DNA from: Verrucomicrobiales bacterium
GTDB taxonomy: Bacteria > Verrucomicrobiota > Verrucomicrobiia > Verrucomicrobiales > DEV007
Assembly: GCA_012960505.1 (NCBI GenBank)
Contig: DUBC01000048.1
Span: forward strand, 119,505 to 183,504
Length of the DNA: 64,000 bases
Direction of reading: 5' to 3'
Below, one piece after another: positions 54,467 through 63,137 of this stretch (within the stretch, counting starts at the first letter, position 1; each line of letters starts with the position of its first letter). The notes beneath the pieces were generated by a model. It had not been told where the DNA came from, did not search any database, and was given only the letters and a program-made list of their open reading frames with translations. A program made the position numbers and the translations under genes.

Positions 54467-55930
54467 ATGAACCCACTCCAACAAAACCATCTTGATCTGA
54501 CCAGACGTGAATTCTTTGGGAAATCTGCCACTGGCATAGGTACTATCGCTCTCTCTGACCTTCTCAACAAAGATGGCTTGGCTGCGGACAATGATCGGAA
54601 AGCTATTGAAGGATTGCCCGGACTTCCCCACTTCCTGCCAAAAGCAAAGAACATCATTTACCTTTTCCAGAACGGCGCACCGACCCACGTGGACCTCTTT
54701 GACTACAAACCAAAGATCCAGGAAATGCATGGGAAGCCAGTACCTGACTCTTACGTTGGCAATAAGCGTTTCAGCACCATGACCGGAAAGGCGAACGGTA
54801 AATTAATGCTGGCTCCAATAGAACCCTTCAAGCAACGAGGACAGTCAGGTGCATGGGTCAGTGATTTTCTTCCCCACACTGCCGAGATTGCAGACAAGAT
54901 CTGCTTTGTAAAATCAATGCACACTGACGCCGTGAACCATGCCCCGGCAATCAGCTTTCTATTGAGCGGAGGTCAGATGCCGGGAAGGCCCACGCTCGGA
55001 GCATGGATGGCATATGGTCTCGGAGCAGAGACTGAAGAATTGCCACGCTTCGTTGTCATGACATCCGTCAGTAAAGGAACAACTTGCGGCCAAATCTTTT
55101 ACGATTTCTACTGGGGAAGTGGCTTTCTTCCATCCAAGCATCAGGGAGTTTTATTCCGTGGCAGCAGGGATCCTGTCCTCTATGCAAAGAATCCAAAGGG
55201 CATGAGCCGGGAAATGAGGAGGGACTGGCTCGATAGCATCGCCAAAATCAATAATCACAAATTGAATGAATTTGGAGACCCTGAAATCGCGACAAGAATA
55301 TCGCAGTACGAGCTGGCCTTCAAGATGCAGGCCAGTGTCCCGGAACTGACAGATTTCTCCAGTGAATCCAAGGAAACTCTGGACATGTACGGACCACAAG
55401 TCAATGAGCCTGGAACCTTTGCATATAACTGCCTGATGGCGCGCCGACTCGTTGAAAGAGGAACGAGAACGGTCCAAGTCATGCATGCTGGTTGGGACCA
55501 GCACGGTAGCCTGACCACTGAGTTGTACACTCAATGCAAAGACACGGACCAACCGAGCGCGGCACTGGTCAAGGATCTAGAACAACGAGGTCTTTTAAAA
55601 GACACCTTAGTGATCTGGGGAGGCGAATTCGGCAGGACCCCTTTCTTACAGGGAAATCTCAAAGATAGAAAGAAATGGGGCCGGGACCATCATCCGTACG
55701 CCTACACAATATGGATGGCCGGAGGAGGCGTGAAACCAGGCATATCATACGGAGCGAGTGATGACTTAGCCTTCAGTGCTACCGAAAATCCTGTTCACGT
55801 TCACGACATTCAGGCGACATGGCTCCATCTCGCGGGAATCGATCATGAAAGGCTCACTTATAAGTTTCAGGGCCGACGTTTCAGGCTAACTGATGTTCAT
55901 GGGAAAGTCGTTACCGGAGTGATCGGATAA
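54467..55930 (+). CDS. DUF1501 domain protein, Tat-exported
   Basis: 487 residues from the ATG at 54467, 17 bp after the cytochrome gene; the longer frame from 54392 overlaps that gene. A Tat motif 'LTRREFFGKS' (Arg13-Arg14) precedes a hydrophobic stretch. The domain is alkaline-phosphatase/sulfatase-like: 'IIYLFQNGAPTHVDLFDYKP', 'HTAEIADKICFVKSMHTDAVNHAPAI', 'LVIWGGEFGRTPFLQG' and 'DHHPYAYTIWMAGGGVKPG', with the conserved Asp/His residues near the end. DUF1501 proteins are thought to be hydrolases or binding partners of PSD1 proteins in polymer breakdown, unproven. Confidence 0.93.
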   Translation: MNPLQQNHLDLTRREFFGKSATGIGTIALSDLLNKDGLAADNDRKAIEGLPGLPHFLPKAKNIIYLFQNGAPTHVDLFDYKPKIQEMHGKPVPDSYVGNKRFSTMTGKANGKLMLAPIEPFKQRGQSGAWVSDFLPHTAEIADKICFVKSMHTDAVNHAPAISFLLSGGQMPGRPTLGAWMAYGLGAETEELPRFVVMTSVSKGTTCGQIFYDFYWGSGFLPSKHQGVLFRGSRDPVLYAKNPKGMSREMRRDWLDSIAKINNHKLNEFGDPEIATRISQYELAFKMQASVPELTDFSSESKETLDMYGPQVNEPGTFAYNCLMARRLVERGTRTVQVMHAGWDQHGSLTTELYTQCKDTDQPSAALVKDLEQRGLLKDTLVIWGGEFGRTPFLQGNLKDRKKWGRDHHPYAYTIWMAGGGVKPGISYGASDDLAFSATENPVHVHDIQATWLHLAGIDHERLTYKFQGRRFRLTDVHGKVVTGVIG

Positions 55931-55938
55931 TATCTTAT

Positions 55939-57204
55939 CTATACTTTCGGTTCCCACCCCTCACGATACTCTCGTCCCCACAGCTTCTCGGCAGCAGAAT
56001 TATCAGTGATACTTTGAGTCTTTGGGTCAAACCTGATCTCAGTACGCATACGGTAAGCAATGTTTCCAAGATGACACATCATTGAACTTTTCTGGGCATC
56101 ACTGATCTCAGCGTTCAAACTTGAGCCTTCTCGTATCGCAGCGGCAAAATTCTTAAAGTGCGGCAAGTCCGTAAAAGGAGGAATATTTTCTTCAGTGACC
56201 TTCCCATTCATATCGTAAATGCGATATCCTGAACTTTCAAAAGCCATGATTCCTTTGTCTCCGTAAATACTAACAAAACTATTTTTCTCATGCTTCCGCT
56301 GCAGACAGCTACTACCATGCCAGCTGATACCGACCTTACCAAAATCATAAGTCGCGTCAGCCGTGTCAGGAGTTTCCTGGTCATCATCATGATGATATCG
56401 CCCACCGTTGCAGGTGACCCGTATCGGAAAATCAACTCCCAGTCCCCACCGTGCGATGTCGAGTGCATGGACACCATTATTGGCAAGTTCTCCTCCCCCA
56501 TAATGCCAGTGCCAGTGCCAGTTATAATGGACCAGGTTATTTTTGTAAGGACGGTCCGGTGCAGGTCCCTGCCAAAGGTTCCAGTCAAGCCAATCGGGTG
56601 CGGGCACCTTCTTGCCGCGACCAATTGAGGGACGGCGATTATCATACCAGCACCGTGCGTAGCGCAAATTACCAAGGACCCCGTCCCTGATCTTGCTAAT
56701 GCCCTCACGGTAAGACGGCAAGCTACGACGCTGATTACCCATCTGAACTAGGCACTTATTCTTTCGCGCGGCCTCCACTATCAGTTTAGCTTCATGAGCA
56801 TTATGACTTCCCGGCTTTTCTACATAGACTTGCTTCTTGGCATCACAGGCTAAAATCGCAGCCGGTGCATGCCAAAAGTTCGGAGCCGCAATTGAAAGCA
56901 CATCCACTTCTTTGTCTTCAAGAATCTCACGGAAGTCAGTGACCCCTTTAGGTTCATTCCCTCCCTGCCTAGAAGCGGCATACTTAACACCACTGGCCAG
57001 ACGGTTCTTATCCACATCACATACGTAGGCTATTTCAGCATTATCAATTCCAGTAAAACCCGCAATATGAGCCTTGCCCCGACTCAGACCCATGACTCCA
57101 ACCCGCAGGCGAGTATTAGGATTTTTCGCCGATAGGATTCCAGGAAATGAGGTCATCGCCACGGCAGGTGCATATGTTTTCAGTAATTGTCGTCTACTTG
57201 TCAT
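55939..57204 (-). CDS. Gfo/Idh/MocA family oxidoreductase with Tat-like leader
   Basis: 421 residues from the ATG at 57204 ('MTSRRQLLKTYAPAVAMTSF', twin arginine at 4-5); the frame extends further upstream without homology. Rossmann motif 'VGVMGLSRGKAHIAGF'. The family 'EKP' motif lies in 'YVEKPGSHNAHEAK'. 'GELANNGVHALDIARWGLG' carries the conserved His/Asp of the second domain. It is convergent with the DUF1501 gene (8 bp) and may act on sugars released by the same cluster. Confidence 0.85.
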   Translation of the reverse strand: MTSRRQLLKTYAPAVAMTSFPGILSAKNPNTRLRVGVMGLSRGKAHIAGFTGIDNAEIAYVCDVDKNRLASGVKYAASRQGGNEPKGVTDFREILEDKEVDVLSIAAPNFWHAPAAILACDAKKQVYVEKPGSHNAHEAKLIVEAARKNKCLVQMGNQRRSLPSYREGISKIRDGVLGNLRYARCWYDNRRPSIGRGKKVPAPDWLDWNLWQGPAPDRPYKNNLVHYNWHWHWHYGGGELANNGVHALDIARWGLGVDFPIRVTCNGGRYHHDDDQETPDTADATYDFGKVGISWHGSSCLQRKHEKNSFVSIYGDKGIMAFESSGYRIYDMNGKVTEENIPPFTDLPHFKNFAAAIREGSSLNAEISDAQKSSMMCHLGNIAYRMRTEIRFDPKTQSITDNSAAEKLWGREYREGWEPKV

Positions 57205-57322
57205 ATTATAGAGTCTAACATAGTCCATTATCACATTACAACTCAGCAGAGCATTGACACTTTCTTCAAAGCCATAGAAAATAGGGTTCCTCCCCATTAA
57301 TTTAATCGAACTAACAGAGCCA

Positions 57323-58825
57323 GTGAACATAAACTACAAGTCAGGCCTGCTAATTATCGCAATAGCATCGTTCGGTTTCGGCATGTTCACAGACCGATTC
57401 CTTTTCTCTTCGAAGGAATCAGTGACTGAAACAAATCTAAAATATGCAAAAAAAATATCACCTGGAGATCAAGGCAATGACTCTGCGAAAAGGAATTTAA
57501 ACAAAAGGGACCGGCAAAAAGATAATGACTCCGACCATGAAGAAGACCCTTTAGAGATACAAGAAAAGGACCCGGTACGGTACGTCATTGAGCAAATAGA
57601 AAGTGGTAAACGCATCGACCCTGCAACTGTTTCCTCATTACTTGCTCAGTTATCACCCGGAAAGAAACGTCGTGAATTCATCGAGCGGGTCGCATCGCAC
57701 TGGGGTCGGAAGGATCCGAGATCCGCCCTCGCCTGGACCGATACATTGGTCCCTTTTGAACAGTCAAGGGCAAAGGAAAGAATCATCCACGAATGGGCCC
57801 ACACGGACCCGGTCGGCGCGGCCGGTTACGTGACACAAATCCCAAAGTCTGAGCGGAGTCTGGACTGGGTCCATGCCGCTGCACATATCTGGGCAGAACA
57901 GGACCAGTCAGCAGCCATCGATTGGGCCATGGGACTCACGGACCCTGCTCACCGCGAGCGCGCTCTAAGGGGGTCAGCGGGAGTCTGGGCAAGGACAGAC
58001 CCAGCCGCAGCGAGCGCTTTCGCTCTCGAAATCGCAGACCCTTACGAGAGGCACTCCGTAATTGAAAGCGTTGCCAGGAGGTGGGCAAGACAAGGCACAT
58101 CAGAAAGTTTAGAGTGGGCATTAGGAATGGAGGGAGAGAACAGGGACAGGGCCACGATGTCCATCATTGAGGAAATATCCGCATACAATCCAAAACAGGC
58201 CGCAGAGGTATTCTCTGAAATATCATCATCCTTGTCGAGTAAAGGGACCCGAGAGAGCATTCACAGAGACATCGCGAGAGAACTCGCGGGGCGCTGGGCC
58301 ACAGCGAATCCAGCCGAAGCCGCTGAATGGGTCCTCGAACTTCCCGAATCACAGCACATACAGCGAGAGGCGGCCGAAAGAGTCGCTGAGAGGTGGGCTC
58401 ATTCCAATCCTCAAGCAGCAGCAGAATGGGCTATGGAACTTCCTGAATCCGACAATATCCGCCGCCACGCAGTTGAAAGAGTCGCGGGAAGATGGCTCAG
58501 GTCCGACAGTCTGACCGCAAGCGAATGGATTGCCGACATGCCTGCAGGAGAGGCTCGGGACGCAGCGGCTGGAGAACTAATAAGGAACATATCAGGCAGC
58601 GATCCTGCTTCAGCTCTTTCATGGGCCAATAGCATCGGAGACGATGGACACCAGACACATCTGATGGGTGAAGTAATCGAAAGATGGCACCAGACTGATC
58701 CCAATGCAGCACGCTCTGCACTTCAGGCCACTGATCTGAGTGCCAGACAACGTGAAAAATTTCAGGATATCCTCGGGACATCTCCATCTGTCCCGGAGCC
58801 CTCGGAAAGCTCCAAGACTGACTGA
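57323..58825 (+). CDS. Membrane-anchored protein with 11 WAxxDPxxAAxWA repeats
   Basis: 500 residues from a GTG at 57323. One membrane anchor (about 6-26), a charged spacer to about 90, then about 11 degenerate helical repeats of 31-33 residues. Their core is 'RWA..DP.AA.EWA..LP'; examples are 'EWAHTDPVGAAGYVTQIP', 'VWARTDPAAASAFALEIA' and 'RWAHSNPQAAAEWAMELP'. The pattern resembles TPR/Sel1-like helical arrays, suggesting a protein-protein scaffold outside the cytoplasm. Two adjacent repeats are nearly identical. I do not recognise a named family. It is followed by small exported genes in the same direction (14 bp to the next). Confidence 0.75.
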   Translation: MNINYKSGLLIIAIASFGFGMFTDRFLFSSKESVTETNLKYAKKISPGDQGNDSAKRNLNKRDRQKDNDSDHEEDPLEIQEKDPVRYVIEQIESGKRIDPATVSSLLAQLSPGKKRREFIERVASHWGRKDPRSALAWTDTLVPFEQSRAKERIIHEWAHTDPVGAAGYVTQIPKSERSLDWVHAAAHIWAEQDQSAAIDWAMGLTDPAHRERALRGSAGVWARTDPAAASAFALEIADPYERHSVIESVARRWARQGTSESLEWALGMEGENRDRATMSIIEEISAYNPKQAAEVFSEISSSLSSKGTRESIHRDIARELAGRWATANPAEAAEWVLELPESQHIQREAAERVAERWAHSNPQAAAEWAMELPESDNIRRHAVERVAGRWLRSDSLTASEWIADMPAGEARDAAAGELIRNISGSDPASALSWANSIGDDGHQTHLMGEVIERWHQTDPNAARSALQATDLSARQREKFQDILGTSPSVPEPSESSKTD

Positions 58826-58839
58826 AAATCTAGTAGCCT

Positions 58840-59274
58840 ATGAAAATTTCATCAGTGCTACTGTCTCTGTTATGGATTCTTGCTGGTTGTAAAAAAGAAA
58901 ATACCACCACGAAAAACACAAGACCGAATCAAGGAGAAGGCATCACTAATATAGTTGATGCAGAACAGGTCGATCCTAACCGACCAAGGCCCCTACCACC
59001 TAAGGGAGCAGTTAATATTAAGATCTTAATTACAGATCCGGAAGGATTGTTCTGCTCCAAAGATTCAGAAATACCTTTTAGTGGAAAAGTCTATGCTGAA
59101 TACCCAAACGGCCATCTAAGTGCTGAAGGCACTCTCAAGGGCGGACAATATGATGAGCTATGGTTCATTTGGCATAAGAACGGACAAAAACAATCTGAAG
59201 AAAATTTCAAGGAAGGAAAAAGCATTACCGTAAAGAATTGGAACGAAAGAGGCGAACTCATCGAAAAGTTATAG
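58840..59274 (+). CDS. Lipoprotein with MORN-variant repeat
   Basis: 144 residues. A lipobox 'LLWILAGC' predicts lipidation at about Cys17. The mature end contains one or two MORN-variant units: 'GKVYAEYPNGHLSAEGTLKGG', then 'YDELWFIWHKNGQKQSEENFKEGK'. This Pfam repeat occurs in many exported bacterial proteins of unclear role. Adjacent genes on the same strand are also exported, and a similar repeat lies inside the YejE-like permease at 18963. Confidence 0.72.
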   Translation: MKISSVLLSLLWILAGCKKENTTTKNTRPNQGEGITNIVDAEQVDPNRPRPLPPKGAVNIKILITDPEGLFCSKDSEIPFSGKVYAEYPNGHLSAEGTLKGGQYDELWFIWHKNGQKQSEENFKEGKSITVKNWNERGELIEKL

Positions 59275-59284
59275 AGTCCTAAAA

Positions 59285-59569
59285 ATGTTCAACACAATTC
59301 CAAGAACCTTCCTGCGAGAATATTTAATAGTTTACGCAGTACTGTTGAGCCTTGCCTTGACGATAACTCAGGAGGCAGAGGCTATCATTATTCGAAACGA
59401 CCGCAATGATACCGCCTACATCGTAAAAGATGCCGACTATCCAGCACTAGTCGATCTCATTGAAAAGGGAGACTGCATAGGCACACTCGTCCACGAATCT
59501 TTTCTTCTGACCGTCGCCTATCAACTGAGAAATATAGGAAAGGATTTGGCCGAATCTTTCTCTGCCTAA
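59285..59569 (+). pseudogene. Truncated trypsin-like serine protease fragment
   Basis: 94 residues. A signal peptide ends near 'QEAEA'. 'IIIRNDRNDTAYIVKDADYPALVDL' and 'CIGTLVHESFLLTVAYQ' (64-80) resemble the N-terminal part of trypsin-like proteases, where the second motif reads 'C.GTLI....VLTAAHC'. Here 'AHC' is 'AYQ', so the catalytic His is missing, and the frame ends before the Asp and Ser sites. It looks like a decayed gene, though expression of a short secreted protein is possible. Confidence 0.5.
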
Positions 59570-59753
59570 TTTTTATGGGACTTATGCTAAGAATAGCAGG
59601 TGCAGTTGAAACAAGATCTTTCTCTAAATTACGTTCCTTAAAATGGTGGAAAGGAAAGGACCTTGATACTTAGCAATAAACAAAAAATAAAGACATTCCT
59701 AAAATTTACCGATTGTACTCGATTTCATGAAATTGCTTTGTTAGGATTTGAGC

Positions 59754-60347
59754 ATGAAAACGCTAATCAAGTCATTTGCTTTTCTAATTTTGATCGCCAC
59801 AACTCAGGCCGGTCCATTTGGTTTCAAATACGGGATGACCGTTGAGGACATCAAAAAGTCAGGAATAAAATTAGAAAAATCGAAAACTGTTCCAGCTGAA
59901 TACAAAGCTACGAACCTTCCAAAGAAATATAAAGATTGGAACTCTTCTGTCCTTATAGGAATTACAAAAAAGTATGGATTAGTTCAAATCCAAGTAACTA
60001 AACGATTAGAAAATAATGGGAAAAAGAATTCTGCATCTAAAGACTTTTATGACCGTTATAAAGAAGCACTCAAAACAAAATACGGGAATTCAAATTCGAC
60101 GAACCAAATAAATGCCGAAAAAAACTCTTATTCCTCTCGTTGGAACACTTGGGCTTTCACAGATCGTGAAGATAAATTGGAGACCATAAGACTAACCTTA
60201 AAAACAAATACCTCATTGAAGAAACCTTGGGATCTGGTCACCTTAACCTATGAATTCAGCGACAATGAAGAATTTTGGTTAGAGTCACGCGCTCTTTTAA
60301 AACAAAAAAAACTTGGCCGCGAACCTATAAATCTTGAAGATCTTTAA
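59754..60347 (+). CDS. Secreted protein of unknown function
   Basis: 197 residues from the ATG at 59754 (a TTG at 59748 also opens the frame). A signal peptide ends near 'LIATTQAG'. The mature start 'PFGFKYGMTVEDIKKSG' is followed by a Lys-rich, mixed alpha/beta body; 'FYDRYKEALKTKYG' and 'WAFTDREDKLETIRLTL' suggest a small adhesin or binding fold, not recognised. No catalytic motif seen. Preceded by 184 bp with only a 33-codon open frame. Confidence 0.6.
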   Translation: MKTLIKSFAFLILIATTQAGPFGFKYGMTVEDIKKSGIKLEKSKTVPAEYKATNLPKKYKDWNSSVLIGITKKYGLVQIQVTKRLENNGKKNSASKDFYDRYKEALKTKYGNSNSTNQINAEKNSYSSRWNTWAFTDREDKLETIRLTLKTNTSLKKPWDLVTLTYEFSDNEEFWLESRALLKQKKLGREPINLEDL

Positions 60348-60646
60348 AAACAAATGCTGTGCATTGAACTAGGTTGGATGAAGGACAACAAGGTTTGCAG
60401 GAACTAACCCTGAAGAGGAAATCTAGGGGTCCGACGGTATCGGGTTTACTGATGACCACCTTCGCTGGCTTTCATGTAATACTTCCTCCTATTCTTGTTT
60501 ATAAATTCTTTGGATTAACGGGTGGCTAATGGCTAATGGGACTCTTTATATTTTGGCAACTTATATCAATAAGGACATTGGCTTTGATTATGGAGAGCTG
60601 GAATGCCAGTTTAAAACCGTGAGCCTTTTAGAAGAAAAGGCTTAAG
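60348..60646 (+). other. Intergenic stretch with two overlapping mini-ORFs
   Basis: About 300 bp without a gene of normal size. It holds an open frame of about 50 codons ending TAA at 60527-60529, with a hydrophobic end ('MTTFAGFHVILPPILVYK'). A second 38-codon frame starts at the overlapping ATG (60529) and runs to 60645, 1 nt before tRNA-Ala. They may be pieces of one decayed small membrane protein. No other feature was seen. Confidence 0.3.
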
Positions 60647-60719
60647 TGGAGTGTAACGGAATCGAACCGATGACCTCTTCAATGCCATTGAAGCGCTCTA
60701 CCAACTGAGCTAACACCCC
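60647..60719 (-). tRNA. tRNA-Ala (anticodon GGC)
   Basis: The reverse strand folds as a cloverleaf: acceptor GGGGTGT with ACACTCC, D-arm 'GCTCAGTTGGTAGAGC', anticodon stem CTTCA/TGAAG with loop ATGGCAT (anticodon GGC), and a T-arm with loop TTCGATT; discriminator A. The CCA end is not encoded, unlike the tRNA-Gln at 10991. Confidence 0.94.
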
Positions 60720-60830
60720 TTTCCTTTTAAGCTTAGGCCTTCTACGAAAAGTAGTGAGGGATTGGATAATAAATCAACGCTAGATCCGCTGCAAGACCTT
60801 TTAATTGCTGATCTGGCAAACTTTGGAATG

Positions 60831-63014
60831 CTATTTGGTTCTGGCTCGCAAATGAACGCGCGCTACTTCACCCATATAATGAGGCATCGCGTATTGGATC
60901 GCTGATTTCCGGATATGCACGAGAGACTTTTCCGCATCGCCCTTGGCCTCAAAGTACAAGCCGAGATAAAGATGCGCATAGCAGAGTTGGTTACGTAAGT
61001 CGTCCGGGGTCGGGTCACCTGCGTTCGCAGCGTCGAGCACGTCCTTAGGCTCAAGTTCACCCGCAAAGAGCTTCTGGACCTGCGCCATCGGCACTCGGCC
61101 ATCACCTTCAATATCGATGAGACTCTTCTTTGCTTCCTCCAAGCCCTTGATCCTATTCACGCACAGAAAATGCCAGACAGCGTTTTCCACGTCATTTGAA
61201 TTCACATCCTGATGGATCTCAAACTGATCCACTCCCTTAGCAAATTCTTCAGCATAATAATAAGCCAGTCCGCGCTGCCAGTGATGTGGCTCACGGGCCG
61301 GATTATTTTTAAGATAAGCATCAAAATCCTCAATTGACCCTTTCATGTCTCCATTAAAGAATCGAGTCACACCTCGTCTCTGACGTAGCTGACCGACTCC
61401 CGGCAATGCTTTAACTAAGGCATCAAGATCAACGAGAGCCTTCCCAAATTTACCTGCCCTCTCATTCAAATCTGCACGAGCAATTAATGCTTCATGGCTC
61501 TCAGGGTTGAGTGCCAAAGCTTCCTGAATGGCCTCGTCGCCACTCGCTTTCTTGCCCCCGTCAAGGAGCCCAAACTGAACACTTCTTAATACCTTTCTGG
61601 AATCAGTCTTCGCCTGATTATCATACTTTACACTGAGTAATGAGCATCTCTTGCGAAGCTCATCTAATTTTTCTTTATGATTCGGATCTGATACTAGATT
61701 CTTCAACTCCATCGGATCCGATTTGAGATCATGGAGAAATTCGTATGGAGGTTCCTGTTCATAGTACCGGGCATACTTATAGCGTTGGCCGCGGACACCT
61801 TCCCATTTAGGAATGGATCTATTATTCATCCGATGCTCACAGAAAAAGTCAGAAGGTGCAGCCTTCCCGGTCCTACCGCTCAAAGCCAGACTCAAAGACC
61901 TTCCTTGATAACTTTCAGGAAGTCGAGCACCGGCTAAAGCAACGATGGTAGGCGCAACATCCACGTTCAAAGCAATGCTCTTATCTCGTTTGCCGCGGTC
62001 TTCTTTTTTGACCCTAGGATCATAAATAATTAGGGGAACCCGCTGCGACTCCTCGTAATGAGACCATTTACCGGCAAATCCACGCGAAGCTGCATAGTAA
62101 CCATTGTCAGCCATATAGATAATGACCGTGTTTTTGGCCATGCCCAAAGAATCCAATTCATCAATGACGCGCCCGATCGCATGATCAATGCCGCTGATCA
62201 TGCGGAGATAGTTTCTCATGTTATGCTGATATTTCTCTTCTGTGTCCCAACGCCAGAAATAACGATCCCTATTCATTGATTTGCGTAAAAACTCCGGCTG
62301 CGACTCAAAGACAGCCGGATCAGATAACCTAGGCTCAGGCATCTTAAGTCCCTCATAAAGAGAACCAACAACCTTAGGATAAGGGAAATGATTCTTCTTA
62401 TCACCGTCCTCGGCATGAGACGCATTGAAGCTAACACTCAAGCAAAATGGCTGGGCGTCTTTCTTGGCCCTGCTCAAAAATTCGAGCGCTTTATCGGCCG
62501 CAACTTGTGTCTCATGCCTCAAGGAGCCGTCTTTCTGTTTATGGAAGTAAGGGCTACGGTTCAAGGGAACAAAACTATCAAACATGGTTTCTCTTGCTCC
62601 TTTCCGAACTCTTATTCCCCACTTCCCGATGAACCCAGTCAAGTATCCATCTTTTCTGAGAAGTGCTGGGTAGCTTTGATTCGTATGCAGACTGGCAACT
62701 GGCGGAGTTCCAAAGGTGAACCGGTGAGTGCGCTCGTACAGGCCGGTCAATAGGGTAGCTCTGCTCGCTGCACAAATGGAAGTGCTGACAAACGCATTTT
62801 CAAAAATCCGGCCCTCACTGGCCAAGTTATCAATGTTTGGTGTTTTGATAATGGGATGACCCGTGCACCCAAGAAAATCATTCCTCTGATCATCAGTAAG
62901 AAAGAAAATAATATTCGGACGGTCATCAGCAAAGGCCTTTGCTGATTCTTCATCAGCTCTGAGAACAACGTTACCGATAATGACGAAAAGAACCCAATAA
63001 ATAAAAAAATTCAT
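60831..63014 (-). CDS. Sulfatase with C-terminal TPR region
   Basis: 727 residues with a signal peptide (about 1-20). The sulfatase domain starts 'DRPNIIFFLTDDQRND' (metal ligands Asp41, Asp42). 'SICAASRATLLTG' holds Cys81, the residue converted to formylglycine (C-x-A-x-R type). 'VIIYMADNGYYAASRGFAGKWSHYEESQRVPLIIYDPR' positions (about 300-335) complete the active site. After about 475 the sequence becomes helical repeats ('DEAIQEALALNPESHEALIARADL', 'AYYYAEEFAKGVDQF') of TPR type to the end. S1 sulfatases desulfate polysaccharides, common in marine members of this phylum. Divergent from the PQQ-repeat gene at 63138. Confidence 0.92.
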   Translation of the reverse strand: MNFFIYWVLFVIIGNVVLRADEESAKAFADDRPNIIFFLTDDQRNDFLGCTGHPIIKTPNIDNLASEGRIFENAFVSTSICAASRATLLTGLYERTHRFTFGTPPVASLHTNQSYPALLRKDGYLTGFIGKWGIRVRKGARETMFDSFVPLNRSPYFHKQKDGSLRHETQVAADKALEFLSRAKKDAQPFCLSVSFNASHAEDGDKKNHFPYPKVVGSLYEGLKMPEPRLSDPAVFESQPEFLRKSMNRDRYFWRWDTEEKYQHNMRNYLRMISGIDHAIGRVIDELDSLGMAKNTVIIYMADNGYYAASRGFAGKWSHYEESQRVPLIIYDPRVKKEDRGKRDKSIALNVDVAPTIVALAGARLPESYQGRSLSLALSGRTGKAAPSDFFCEHRMNNRSIPKWEGVRGQRYKYARYYEQEPPYEFLHDLKSDPMELKNLVSDPNHKEKLDELRKRCSLLSVKYDNQAKTDSRKVLRSVQFGLLDGGKKASGDEAIQEALALNPESHEALIARADLNERAGKFGKALVDLDALVKALPGVGQLRQRRGVTRFFNGDMKGSIEDFDAYLKNNPAREPHHWQRGLAYYYAEEFAKGVDQFEIHQDVNSNDVENAVWHFLCVNRIKGLEEAKKSLIDIEGDGRVPMAQVQKLFAGELEPKDVLDAANAGDPTPDDLRNQLCYAHLYLGLYFEAKGDAEKSLVHIRKSAIQYAMPHYMGEVARVHLRARTK

Positions 63015-63137
63015 GGCTGATAATAAATAATGAATTAGAGTTTGACCAGCCCTGAGACTCTGATTCTTGAATAAAGATCCATCAATGGGTCACATTACAC
63101 TTGACCTCGAACAGTGAAGACTAACATTACTAATAGC

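Noticed and set aside
54119..54730. 203-codon open frame on the minus strand
   Set aside because: It lies antisense to the DUF1553 end and the DUF1501 start, both with clear family motifs; its own translation shows no recognisable domain.
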